Shown here: piece by piece, positions 54,185 through 64,000 of the stretch | How positions within the stretch are numbered: the first letter of the stretch is position 1 | Layout of the letters: each line of letters begins with the position of its first letter | Assembly (NCBI RefSeq): GCF_031877795.1 | Contig: NC_133940.1 | Location: 13,145,985-13,209,984, forward strand | Length of the DNA stretch: 64,000 nt | Reading direction: 5' to 3' | Origin: Strix aluco | Lineage: Eukaryota; Chordata; Aves; Strigiformes; Strigidae | Notes under the pieces: model-generated | Told to the model about the DNA's origin: nothing | Databases searched by the model: none | Seen by the model: only the letters and a program-made list of their open reading frames with translations | Position numbers and translations under genes: made by a program

Positions 54185-54999
54185 TCCAATTGGTAGAGCC
54201 CTTGAGAGAAAATACTTTGTGCTTATCTTTGTGAGCAGTAGTTCTTATTTCAGAAATAGGGGAAGAAAAGAACTGCCAAATACTGGTGTTAGTGCTGAGC
54301 TGCTTGTTTTGAGTATTCCGGCTGTGGAGCAGATTAATGCAGCAGGTTTGTGTTGCAGGTGTGTGCCTGTCCAGTAAGTGTGGGAGGCACCTGCCAGAGG
54401 TTTGTGCCTATTCTGGTTGTGCATCCAGTTTCTGCACATTCACTTTCTGCAGCAGGTTTGTGCATAATTAGATCAACAACAGGTGTCTTAACGAATCAGC
54501 AATGACTGAGAAAACAGCATTTTGTAGTAGAATTTTTAATCAAGCTCTAATTGTGGAAAGGAGCTGTTGAAGATCTTGGAAAAGCCTGGTGGGTCCCTTT
54601 TCTTTCCCAAAAAAGGAATAATTTCTCTCACAGCACACTGGCATGCACATACTGCCTCCAGCTTCACAGACCAGGTGTTGCTGCCTCTCAGTCTATATGG
54701 AAATCACTTCCACTCAGCCAGCAGAGATACCTGCCTGGTATTTTCAAACTTATTCATGGAACCGAGCTTTTATTTTCAATTAAGCAGGCTCAACAGTCTG
54801 GCCGGTGACAGCGCTGTCGCAGAGCTGTCCTGCAGAGAAGGGCAGCCCTGTACCGGTCAGGAAGGGGCGAGCGATGTGCTACGGGCGGGGTGCGGACAGG
54901 CCGAGGCAGCTCTCAGGGTGTTTATTCATGGTTCTGGCTGCCTTGACAACATCCCCCTGGCCCACGCCTCTACCTCGATCTGTACCTACCTTTGCCTTT

Positions 55000-56080
55000 C
55001 CGATGGAAGCGCAGTTCCGTACCTGCAGGCCGACTCCCTCCCAGAGCCGCTGCCCCCGGGAGCGGGGCCGCGGGGCCCGCGCAGGCCATGGGTGACCGCA
55101 CGCCCTTGCCCGCCCCCAGGCCGGGGCTCAGCTGAGGCCCCTCTCGAATTCGGCCTTTTGTGGCGCGCCCCGAGGATGCGATTTGTCGGCCGAGTACCAC
55201 CTGCTGCCGAGAGCGGCGTGCCAAGTTATCGCCGCTCCTCGCATCGGCGCGGCCAACGGCCCCGCGGTTACGGGTGGGCCGCAGCCCGAGCAGCGCGGGG
55301 AGGAAGAGCGCTGCCGGCCCCTTCCTTCCTCTCTGCCGGTGGCACAGAGGGGAGCTGGGCGGCCGCATGGAGTACGAGGAGAAGGAGAAAGGGCAGCGGG
55401 CGGGCGAAAGCGGAGGCGACAGGCGGGAGGGAGGGAGGCGAGGATGGGGAAAGGCGAGCGCAGCCCGCCGAGGCGGCGGAGGGAGGCGGTGGGGAGCGAA
55501 GGCGGCCGCGGGAGGCGGGAGCAGCCGGGGCGGAGGGAGGAGCGGGCGGCCGGGCGCAGCCAATTCCTGGGGCTCGTCCATTTCTCGGTGTGAGTCAGGC
55601 ACGTCGGTGGGGTGATGCCACGGCGCCGGGAAGGGGCCGGCGGAGCCGCGGGACGCGGCGGCAGCGGGGAGCGGCCCGCCCGCCCGGGCTCGTCCCCTCA
55701 GCCGTGCCGCCGGCGCCGCCGCTGAGGGGAGCGCCGCTTCCTCCTTCCCCTCCCTCGCCGAGGCGGGCGCCATGGCGGGGGGCGCTGCGCCTGCCTCCTC
55801 CCTCCCGCGCCGCGCTCCCTGACGGGGCACGCGCCCGCCGCCGGAGGTAGCGGGGCCGGCGCGGCGGGCGGGCCGCGGCCCGGGGGGCGGCGGGGGGAGA
55901 GGCGGCGGGGGGGCAGGTCGTAGCGGTGTCCCGCGGGGAAGGGCAGCCCTGTGACCGTCGGAGGGGGTTGAGGGGGGGCGGCCGGTAGTGCCGGGCGGGG
56001 CAGAGGAGGGGTGCCGAGGGCGAGGGGCTCTCGCCACGGCTCGCAGGCTCCATTCATCTGTGGCTCCTCCCTTCTTGCAG
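55000..56080. promoter_or_regulatory. CpG island, TMEM164 promoter
   Basis: About 1.1 kb of CpG-dense sequence directly upstream of the first TMEM164 coding exon. It includes a CCAAT box (55560-55564), an AP-1 core TGAGTCA (55591-55597) that overlaps a donor-like GGT/gtgagt, and many GC boxes (for example ggcggagggaggagcgggcg). A short upstream ORF at 55772-55822 (MAGGAAPASSLPRRAP) would be in the leader if transcription starts left of it. The start site cannot be fixed from sequence. Confidence 0.8.
55560..55597 (+). promoter_or_regulatory. CCAAT box and AP-1 core upstream of TMEM164
   Basis: CCAAT at 55560-55564 is followed 27 bp later by a perfect TGAGTCA at 55591-55597. If both are promoter elements, the TMEM164 start site would lie further right, around 55.6-55.7 kb. 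If instead GGT/gtgagt at 55589/55590 is the exon 1 donor, the start lies to the left. The sequence allows either. Confidence 0.35.
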
Positions 56081-56295
56081 GCTGCTGCTTGCGGCTCTCG
56101 TCCCGGCGTCGGAAGGAAAAGCCAAAAATTAGCTGAGCTGCTTGCTTCTCCTGGAGCTTGGGAGGGAGGGGGACTACAGAGGGGTCGTCCTTGCGTTTCA
56201 TGTTTCGTCAGCCCGAGAGCATTTTGGCTCTGATTCCATCTTGCTCCTACCTGTTCCTGGACAGTGCCGGGGAGGAGAAGAGGCACCGTCCCACC
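56081..56295 (+). other. TMEM164: TMEM164 5' UTR segment of first coding exon
   Basis: Two acceptor-like sites precede the ATG: tggctcctcccttcttgcag ending at 56080, and ctacctgttcctggacag ending at 56264. Either could start the coding exon after splicing from an untranslated exon in the CpG island. An upstream in-frame ATG at 56158 would add 46 residues that look unlike the family, so the ATG at 56296 is preferred. Confidence 0.5.
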
Positions 56296-56664
56296 ATGTC
56301 TCGCTACAGCCTCCATAATCTGCTGGACTGGATGTACGGGGGTGTGGACCCCAGCTTTGCTGGCAATGGAGGGCCAGAATGCGCAGCCTTTCTCTCTGGG
56401 CAGCAGCGCTTCCTGGAGAGTTTGGTCTTCCTCAGCGTGGGCATCGTGGAGATCTTTCTGTCTCTGGGGAAGCTCAGGCAGCTGCATTTCAGGGAGCTGG
56501 AGGGTCACCTGCTACAGCAGCCCCAGACTAAGCAGGAGAGCTTGGGCAAGAATGTGCTGCTGGTGCTGCTCTGCCTCGTCTTTGGGCTGGAGGTGGGCTT
56601 CAAATTTGCCACCAGGACAGTCATTTACCTCCTGAATCCCTGCCATGTGGTCACTATGATGCAG
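56296..56664 (+). CDS. TMEM164: TMEM164 first coding exon (residues 1-123)
   Basis: Transmembrane protein 164 is a multi-pass membrane protein of the ER and Golgi. It has been reported as an acyltransferase that places C20:4 chains on ether phospholipids and promotes ferroptosis. The ATG has a good context (cccaccATGt). The translation begins [20 protein letters not shown] followed by [14 protein letters not shown], nearly identical to human as I remember it. Hydrophobic segments lie at about residues 39-57, 86-102 and 106-122. NPCH at 114-117 carries the cysteine (Cys116) that I align with human Cys123, reported as essential. The shift of seven comes from a shorter loop at about 58-84. The exon ends ATGATGCAG at donor gtaagg. 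Later exons were not found in the remaining 7.3 kb. Confidence 0.95.
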
Positions 56665-59600
56665 GTAAGGCTTGTGTGCAGTCACCGGGGAGTTTGCTTT
56701 AGCTTTATACTTAAACGCAGTAGTTTCTCCCATTGTCAGTTTGTGGACCAAAAGTATAAATGCCCAGAATTGCCAAGAAATAATAATTAGCTGAATTGAA
56801 ATCTATGAAAAAATCAAGTCACATGAAAAGGTGAAACTGTACAACTGCGAAACTGATTAATGTCTAAATCTCTGGTTGAAAATGCAGAAAACCGAAGGCT
56901 GTCTCACCACTTGCTTTCACCTGATCCTTGTTTCCAGAATAGAAAATGCAGTGGTAAAATTTGCACCAAATTTAATGAAAGCAAGATTATTGCTAAAGTG
57001 GCTATGTAATTTACATGCAACTTTTTCAAGCAAGTGACTTCAGGGGTGCGAATGGATTTTGTCAAGGTGTTGAAGAAGCAAATTACTCTTTAATTTGTGC
57101 AGACGACGTTGGTTTACCTTTCTAATTTTAGAAGCTGAATAGTAAGGAAACAAGTGTTACCTGTGTCTCGTACATGGGGTGAACAAACCAATCTGGCTTA
57201 ATATCTGTGGATAAACTAGGTGCTTTAATGACTTGTGGCTTAGTGGTTGATGCATGATAACGTGCAATTTGTGTAGTTTCCAAAATAATGGAAACATTTA
57301 TACAGAGTTACTGAACTCCGATATCTAAAGCTTACAAGCTGTATTTGTCAATAGTCCTGTGCACGTACTTAACTGAGCTTGGTAAGGAGTGTGGGAGATG
57401 TAAAAATTATTATTATTTTGTTTAATTTTGCTAATACTGTACCCTCAACACTGGTCAACTTACAAAACTTATGCTCGGGAATTAGTAGAAGAATGTCAAA
57501 AAGGCTTTCATAAAACCTGCCATGATAACAACAGCTAAGATCAGTAACGGATGAAAATCAGACCTATGCCACTCTCTCTTTGCAGAATGTTAAGTGATCT
57601 GGGCTGCATCAGATCAAGCCAGTTGTTAGTTTTATTCCTGGAGAGCATTTCCTATCAGGAATGGAAACATCTTGTCTGGTTGTACTAGAGATTTGAGGGA
57701 GATGGGTATTATTTCAAGAGGGGGAAAAACAAGCTCTTCCAGCAATATTCAAGACCTTTACAGCAATTAACTTGCAGTTTTAGCACTTAATTAGTAAGTT
57801 ATGTAAATTTCTAAGCAGTGATGCAATGTTAGCTCAGTGTTTTACACCATAGGACACTTACTTCCCATGAAGTGATAAGAATTGCTGTGCAATCAGCTAC
57901 TATTCGTAATGAAGGGGAAAGTAGAAAGCATGTAAGATCTGTAGAAATCATTAAAATAAAATAATATAGCCACGTTCCATTTCTTGGCAATACTCAGCAT
58001 TTACTGGAAATTTTTCCTATTCGCTGGGAAGAAGGTGAGGATATGTTACCATTATGATTTGAAAGTGTACTTGTCTTGGTATGGTATTATGATGATAAGT
58101 ATTTAGGAAAAGCTAATGCTTATACATAAATGGAGGAGCTAGTGTTGTTTACCTCATTCATTAATGCTCTCCCCCAAGAAGACAGAGACTTAACATCTGT
58201 AGTCGGCATGGGCAGTTCTTAATCTCTTTTATCAGTTGTTAAGTTTTTTTTTAGAGTACTATTCTAATTACTCATTGGAAATGGTGTTCCAGCATTTGTG
58301 AACTTGAGAAGATGGGTGTTTCAGCAAAATTCAGATGTCATGCCTCCTTGTCCTCAAACAGGTGTATTAGAAATAGCCTTGGACTTAATGTAGAGAATGA
58401 AAATAGCTGCAAAGTCAATAGCTTTCAGCAGAGAAAACAGGTAGATACAAAGATAAACGATGACCTCCATCAGCAGAAAAGTAATACACAGTAGTTGGAA
58501 TCTTGCAAGCATTGTTTTTCTGGCCTGAATTTGCAGGGCAACAGGTTGGCAAGATGAAATATATGAAAATATAATTTATCCTTCACTTCTGTTCTTACAG
58601 TAGTTTGTACATAATCCTGCTGCTGTGCCTAAACATTAGGATGAACAAAGTATGAGGTGAAGTGATGAAACATGCTACAACAATCAGGATCACTTCAAGG
58701 GGAAGCTAACAGTAGGTGTTGGTAAAGGTCTCTCACTCAATTTGTTCTCCTTTTCTTCAGGGGAGACTGTTTCACCTCAGAGCAACAAAGGCTCTGGGCT
58801 CAGTGCCAAAAATATTTGGAACTGGAAATTACCTTTCAGATTTTCTCTGCGTAAAAGCAGAAGTCCTGCTTTTAAAAGACCTAAGACTAAAATGAAATCA
58901 CAAAATAAAACGGGAATTACATCCGTGGTGCATTTGGGCAGACAAAGCTGCGTAATATAGTGAATCCAGAGATACAAACGAGTCTGTTTTGATCAGGTGT
59001 CTAATTTCTGCATATCACGCCAACCTGTGTTAAATCTTTTTTATGAGTGGGAAGAACTAGTTTAGATGTGTAATCACAAGGATGAAGTGTAGATCAAATT
59101 AACACATTTAACTGCCCAAACAGTTCTTATGGTTAATGAGATTCAGAGAATTTGTTGCTGTCCTGCCTCCTAGTCGAATTATCTAGAAACAGTACTACTC
59201 ATTTCCTGTCCTAGTCTTGGTTTTGGCTTCTTGCACAGCTTTTGGAGGAAGAAGGGCAATATTGTTTCTTCACCAGTGATGTAAGTGCAGCATCACTGAG
59301 AGAGAAGTACTTCAATTTTTAAAAATTTATGTATATTTTTAAACCAAAGGTGAATGGAAATGTCAGTGGTTTCTTTGACAGCTATCCGAAGGGGATGGGG
59401 ATGTTCTTGTGCAGTACAATGTTTAGTTAGTGTGGGGTGCAGTGCGGGGGGGAAGTCTATAAGGGAATTCATACTAAGCTATTTCTTTATGTAAAGAGTG
59501 GTCTTATTGAAAATTATCTGAAAACCTCTATTAAAAAAAAAAAACCTAACAAACCATGCTGTTTTAAGGACAGGGGATATGATTGGACCAATGATACTGC

Positions 59601-60435
59601 TATAAACCTGACATAAAAGAGTATCCTAAAAGGGAAATATTAAGTCCACTAGGATGTTGCAAACCTATGCTCCTTTGCATAGCAGGAAAAAATTCAGGAT
59701 ATGTTTAGGGGACCAAGTGTTATATTTTCAAGACATTAATCCTTTTGCATATTTTAAGTCCCATAATTATGGTATTGAAGTTGAAGATGTGAAGGAAATC
59801 TTTTAAATTTCTGATTCAGCAGTGTAATAGCCAATTACAGCACTATTGATTTCTTTAAAAGTTTTTTAAAGGAGACTTTTAGCAGCAACCAGAGCATGGT
59901 TATTGAGAAGCCTATACATATGTGTTGTCTCCCTGTGTATGAGCATCAAAAAAATACTCACAGCATTGCTTTAGTGAGGTGAAAGGAAGATTTCATGCCC
60001 TGCAATGTCAAAACCCATTATATCAAAACCAATTTGTTTCTCTGTTCTATATTCTTTATACATTTTTTTAAATTTTCAATCAGAACACTTGTGTTCACAT
60101 AGCAGTTCTTCATTTCAGGTTCAGTGAAGGAGCAGTTAGAATTTCCATCAAAACTGTGTTCTTCGTGATAGTTCCTGTACCCCTAGTTTGTAGTTTCTGA
60201 CACACATATTTTGCAAGCTGTTATTCACAATCAATGTAACTTAATGAAAATGCATGAACACAGACGTCTCTTGATGTCCTGCAAGAGATCAAGCTGGAGT
60301 TAACAGGCAACGAAGATTAAATGTAGACAAATATAAACCAGGACCCAGAGATAAAATTAGTCTGTATTTCAAAAGAGAAATTTGGAAAACAAAATGTAAG
60401 GAAAAACTATTATGTGAAGGAAAACTATTATGAGT

Positions 60436-60507
60436 TTGTGGGGAACAATGGTGGGGTGAACTGATCTCGAAAGGTCCTGTCCAACCTTAATGATCATGTG
60501 ATTACTA
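60436..60507 (+). mobile_element. CR1 LINE tail fragment
   Basis: gaactgatctcgaaaggtcc followed by tgtccaaccttaatgatcat matches the last 50-70 bases of a CR1 3' end, diverged and heavily 5'-truncated. Confidence 0.55.
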
Positions 60508-61357
60508 TTTTTTTCTTTTTTAAATTTGAATTTTAGGTTTGTGAGTTGGGTCTTGAAGCTGATATTTTTAAGTTGATTTCTTGGAGCTTCTCTAGGACTA
60601 TTCAGTTATAAACACTGAAGGTTATGACTGACCAGTCTGTAGAAATTAAAAGTGTGTGTGTAAGTTCCTTGAAGCCTTGTTCAGGGAAGTGGCAGAAATA
60701 CGACTGTAATCTAACTCTAAAATGATAGGTACAGCTAGTCCTTCTCTTAAACTGTTGTAAATTGTCAGCTGCCTTGATTTTAATATGCCAATGCCTTCTT
60801 CCAGAATGGTGACTTAATACCAATCTGGGAATTTTTTTTTGTTTGTTTTGGGAAGAGGTTTGCAAGTGTTCTCAGCAGTAAATCCTCAGCTGGTAAATTG
60901 TCATAATTCGCTTCCAATTCTACACCGAATTATTGCAATTAAGACAGTTAAGGACTGACATTGTCTGGAGTAAAGAAAATGTTTTTGTAGGAAAAGCCTG
61001 TATTGCTGGATGATTACTTCAAAGAGCAATCTTTTTAGATAAAGGGGAAGTGATGGGTGAAAAAAAGGCAAGGGGAAGAAGCATAGGGGAGTCCAGTTCC
61101 ATCCAGTGATCTCAGTCTGATGATTGCGTAACTGAAACCAGTACTAAGTGCATCTGTACTTCAGTAAATACTAAATCCTGTGTTCATTATTTCCAGTTTT
61201 AGCTTCTTGAGAGACCTGGATCCTTTCTGTCCTCTGCAAAAGAGGCTACTGTGTTTTTGGAAACAATGGGATGTTTTCAGAACTTACATAATAAACATAG
61301 CTTGACTGAATTCTGCATCATTTGGGAATATGTCCCAAAATATAACTAAATAATTAT

Positions 61358-61413
61358 CTCCCTCTCTCTTCCCTCCTCACTCCTCCTTTCTTTTTTTTTT
61401 TTTTTTTTTTTTC
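61358..61413 (+). repeat. Polypyrimidine tract (CT-rich then T24)
   Basis: About 56 nt almost purely of C and T, ending in a T-run, followed by tgttttaaaccttag. It has the form of a very strong splice acceptor, but the sequence after it does not encode the expected TMEM164 continuation. Confidence 0.85.
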
Positions 61414-64000
61414 TGTTTTAAACCTTAGAAAAAATCTGATTATGTGGTCAAATGTGATTTTTTTTCAAGTGTGACTCTGGATTTAATTTGCATGCATTTC
61501 TGTTCACTATTACAAAATGTTTTGTAATATTTAGAAGAACACACTTAAATTGTGTATAGTTTTCTATATTCCGTCTCTTCAAAACTTTGAATTAAAATTA
61601 AAGGGGCATTCATATCCTGTTAGTTGGGAGTGAGTATAAATAACCTTTGAATACAGAAATTCAGTAAATTTTTATAGAAATGACACTGAATAATGTGACT
61701 GGGTTACATGAGCAACAGCCTGCAAGTAGAAGTTTAATGAGAAGTTTAATGAGTATTCAATGCTTAAAGGGTAGCAGTATTCTAAATCAAAGGTGTTTTT
61801 CAATAGTTTTGTTTATTGCTTAATGTATTAAGATTGTTGGGCAAGATGTAGAGCAGTGAAGGCAAAATTTCCTATGAATATATATATATACGTTTTTCAG
61901 AATGTAAGTCTCTAAATGTAAGCTTCTAAATCCCCCTTTTTGTATGTGTGCCAATTTCCCTTGTCTATGTAATTTTTGTGCATACCTATGTCCAAAACCT
62001 GGTACTGCTTCTACCTGCAGAACTTGTAATTTTTAAAGCACCTCAGAAGTCAGGACTCAGTTTCAGGAGATATGATAAAACTGAAATTTAGTAGATTTTG
62101 ATATCTTAAGGATTGTAAAAAAATACTTGAGAAAAGCAAGGCTATATATTTGGAGTATAGTATGATTTATTCCCAAATCAGTACATTTAGGAGGTGCGTG
62201 AGACTGTTGTGACAAGGTCAACAGTCCTTTCAGTGCTCTGAAAAGGTATCTGGTAGACTCACAATTCATCACTGAAGTGGAAGATGTGCATAATCACAGC
62301 TCACAAACATATCAGATTATGAAGTATGCAGTTCACTTTAGATCTGCAAAATATACAAGTCTTTCTTTTTACAACTGCAGATTAACTTGTGATACTGCCT
62401 CTTAATGCTGATTTCTCTTATGATACTTAAAGCTAGAGGGGAAGTTGATAGTGTGTGGTGAAAAAGGGCAGATGAAGAACAGTTAAAGCACTGAAAGCAC
62501 CAGTATTTCTTGGTGGCAAGCCTTATTTCTGGCAAAAGAGTGCATTTTACTGCAGTTTCCTTTGCTTGAAGAGATTACAATTCAAGCACTTTAATGTAGG
62601 CCGGTATGTGCTTTATCTTGAGCTGAAAATGTGCATGCTTTAGTCAAGGTGATAGGGATCACGGTAATATGTCATGCTACCGATTAATGTTCTAGCTGAG
62701 GAATCGGAGATTAAAGCTCTAGGTTAAGCCTTAGTTTTGAAGTTGCTAGAATTTGGAAAAACCTGCTGTGCTTGAAGATAGAATGCATACTTTGGTAATT
62801 CTCTCCTTTATTCTGTATATTCTTAGAAGTGAATATAAAAAGGGTTATTTTCTAAAGGCCATTAGATGAATAATTAGGCAATCAGTTATTGGTTTGTTTT
62901 GGTGAGATCATCATAGATTTAAAGAAATATCAAAGTGTAGCATATGTAGTTTGAGCAACATGTTATGGAAAGACATATTTCTTTTTTCCTTTTTTTTTTG
63001 AGAATGGAGATATTAATAATTGTTTCAGTGTACTGTCCAGCATTGTAATGTATCACTGTTGTCTGTGATACATTTTTAGGGTGGGTTTTTTAACCTATTT
63101 TGCAGTTTCACACACCATTCCATGCGAGTTGTCTGCTAGCAGCTTAAACTGATGTTTCAGGAATAGCTGCCTGAGGCCTTTAGGAACTTCAATGAGTGGT
63201 GGAACTAAATCAAATAGCAGCAATAACCATATTTGACACCTTATAAATTCCACAGATTGGGATGACTTTCATCTAATTATTTCCATTCTAAAGAAACCTT
63301 CTTTGTTGTCTCCCTTGCACTGCGGTAAACGTTTATGCTCCTAGTCACAGATGATGAGTTTACTGCAGTGGTTGTACATCAACCACATTCAACGTAGCAA
63401 TTTGAACTGTGTTTACGTTCCCCTAGAACAAGTTCAGTACCATGAATTTGAAACTTGTGAAGAGTGTAGTGGGACTTGAGTTTCTCATGACACTTCCTCG
63501 GGGCTTTAGATGGATGTGGTAAGGATTTACATTTATTCAGATTGCCAAGTAATTAGTGTCAAGTGAACGTAATTGTTTATATTTTAATACTTTGGTAGTT
63601 AGTGAAATGCCAACTTAAATTATCAGGAATATGATGTTATATGCCTTAGCTTTTTATGGATTGTGTCACTGTTTCTTTTGCAAAAATTATCTGTAATAAT
63701 AAAGCTATTAGATATTTATTATCCTACTGCTTTTAAAGGTTACAAATTCCTGTTGTAAAATCCTACAAATTGAGGAATTGTGAACTGTGACAAGAAAAAG
63801 ATATTGGTGACTTGAGTCAGTAGAGCAGGACTTTCCTACAATGGTTTTGTTTCCCTAGGAAACTGATAGGAAATGTCATTCTTGGGGGAAAAAAGTAACA
63901 AAAGTGAATGTGTTTGAATATGCACCTGAGAATCTTACTGTGAACTCATGCAAGCTTCCACAGTGTCACTAACAGATGTAAGTGCAAATTAATCTAAATT

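Larger units (their letters stand above)
33500..54990. other. Intergenic region between the ACSL4 and TMEM164 promoters
   Basis: About 21.5 kb with no recognised protein-coding gene. It contains CR1 fragments of two ages, a probable LTR fragment, a GC-rich patch (51374-51740), small simple repeats and scattered exon-like signals, of which 40843-40891 is the best. Distal enhancers may be present, but this cannot be judged without cross-species alignment. Confidence 0.6.
56665..64000 (+). other. TMEM164 intron (partial)
   Basis: At least 7.3 kb after the first coding exon, without the next exon, which is expected to continue with a second membrane region. It includes a CR1 tail fragment (60436-60507), short tandem duplications at 60398-60435 and 61729-61752, a long pyrimidine tract (61358-61413) and an (AT)n stretch near 61880. 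Nothing else was recognised. Confidence 0.75.

Noticed and set aside
54567-55850. 427-codon plus-strand ORF leading into the TMEM164 island
   Set aside because: No recognisable domain, a compositional Gly/Arg/Ala second half, and a different frame from TMEM164.
56158-56295. Upstream in-frame ATG extending TMEM164 by 46 residues
   Set aside because: The added residues do not resemble the family N-terminus. The ATG at 56296 has the better context and matches orthologs.
54970-56508. 512-codon minus-strand ORF over the TMEM164 island
   Set aside because: Its composition is almost entirely Pro, Arg, Ala and Gly, and it runs antisense over the real coding exon. Long frames like this arise because stop codons are rare in CpG islands.
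56665-64000. Search for the next TMEM164 exon
   Set aside because: None of the open frames, including 58742-58960, resembles the expected continuation.

Overview
The window is nuclear DNA from a vertebrate, almost certainly a bird. It is AT-rich, with small exons in large introns and two sharp CpG islands. It carries several CR1 LINE 3' ends of the avian type, next to much older, degraded CR1 copies of the kind shared by birds and reptiles. There are no operons, tRNA or rRNA genes, or CRISPR arrays. Family and ortholog comparisons come from memory of human and avian proteins, not from a search.

Two protein-coding genes are present, both incomplete and pointing away from each other. ACSL4 (long-chain acyl-CoA synthetase 4) is on the minus strand. 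Seven coding exons between 2707 and 9333 encode residues 1-375, about half the protein, from the N-terminal membrane anchor through the AMP-binding P-loop. The remaining exons lie beyond the left edge. Its 5' end probably runs through a 49-bp untranslated exon at 12719-12767 to a first exon in the CpG island near 33 kb. That island shows GC boxes, a CCAAT box and a good splice donor at 32927. TMEM164 is on the plus strand. Its first coding exon (56296-56664, 123 residues) lies beside a second CpG island (55.0-56.1 kb) and ends just after the presumed catalytic cysteine. The rest of the gene lies beyond the right edge.

Layout: 1-9.4 kb is the ACSL4 coding portion. From 9.4 to 32.9 kb is a long 5' intron with microsatellites, poly-G tracts, a CR1-poor background and a MITE-like hairpin. 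From 32.2 to 33.5 kb is the ACSL4 promoter island. From 33.5 to 55 kb is intergenic sequence with young and old CR1 fragments, a probable LTR fragment and a GC-rich patch of unknown origin. From 55 to 56.7 kb are the TMEM164 promoter and first coding exon. From 56.7 to 64 kb is TMEM164 intron.

The two genes are neighbours in the same arrangement at human Xq23 (from memory). Both act on arachidonoyl lipids: ACSL4 makes arachidonoyl-CoA, and TMEM164 has been reported to move C20:4 chains onto ether phospholipids. Both promote ferroptosis. I found no new multi-gene system. The observations most worth checking are this functional pairing, a (UG)13 tract directly beside the donor of the candidate ACSL4 5' exon, a long imperfect palindrome at 28.4 kb, and exon-like signals upstream of ACSL4.
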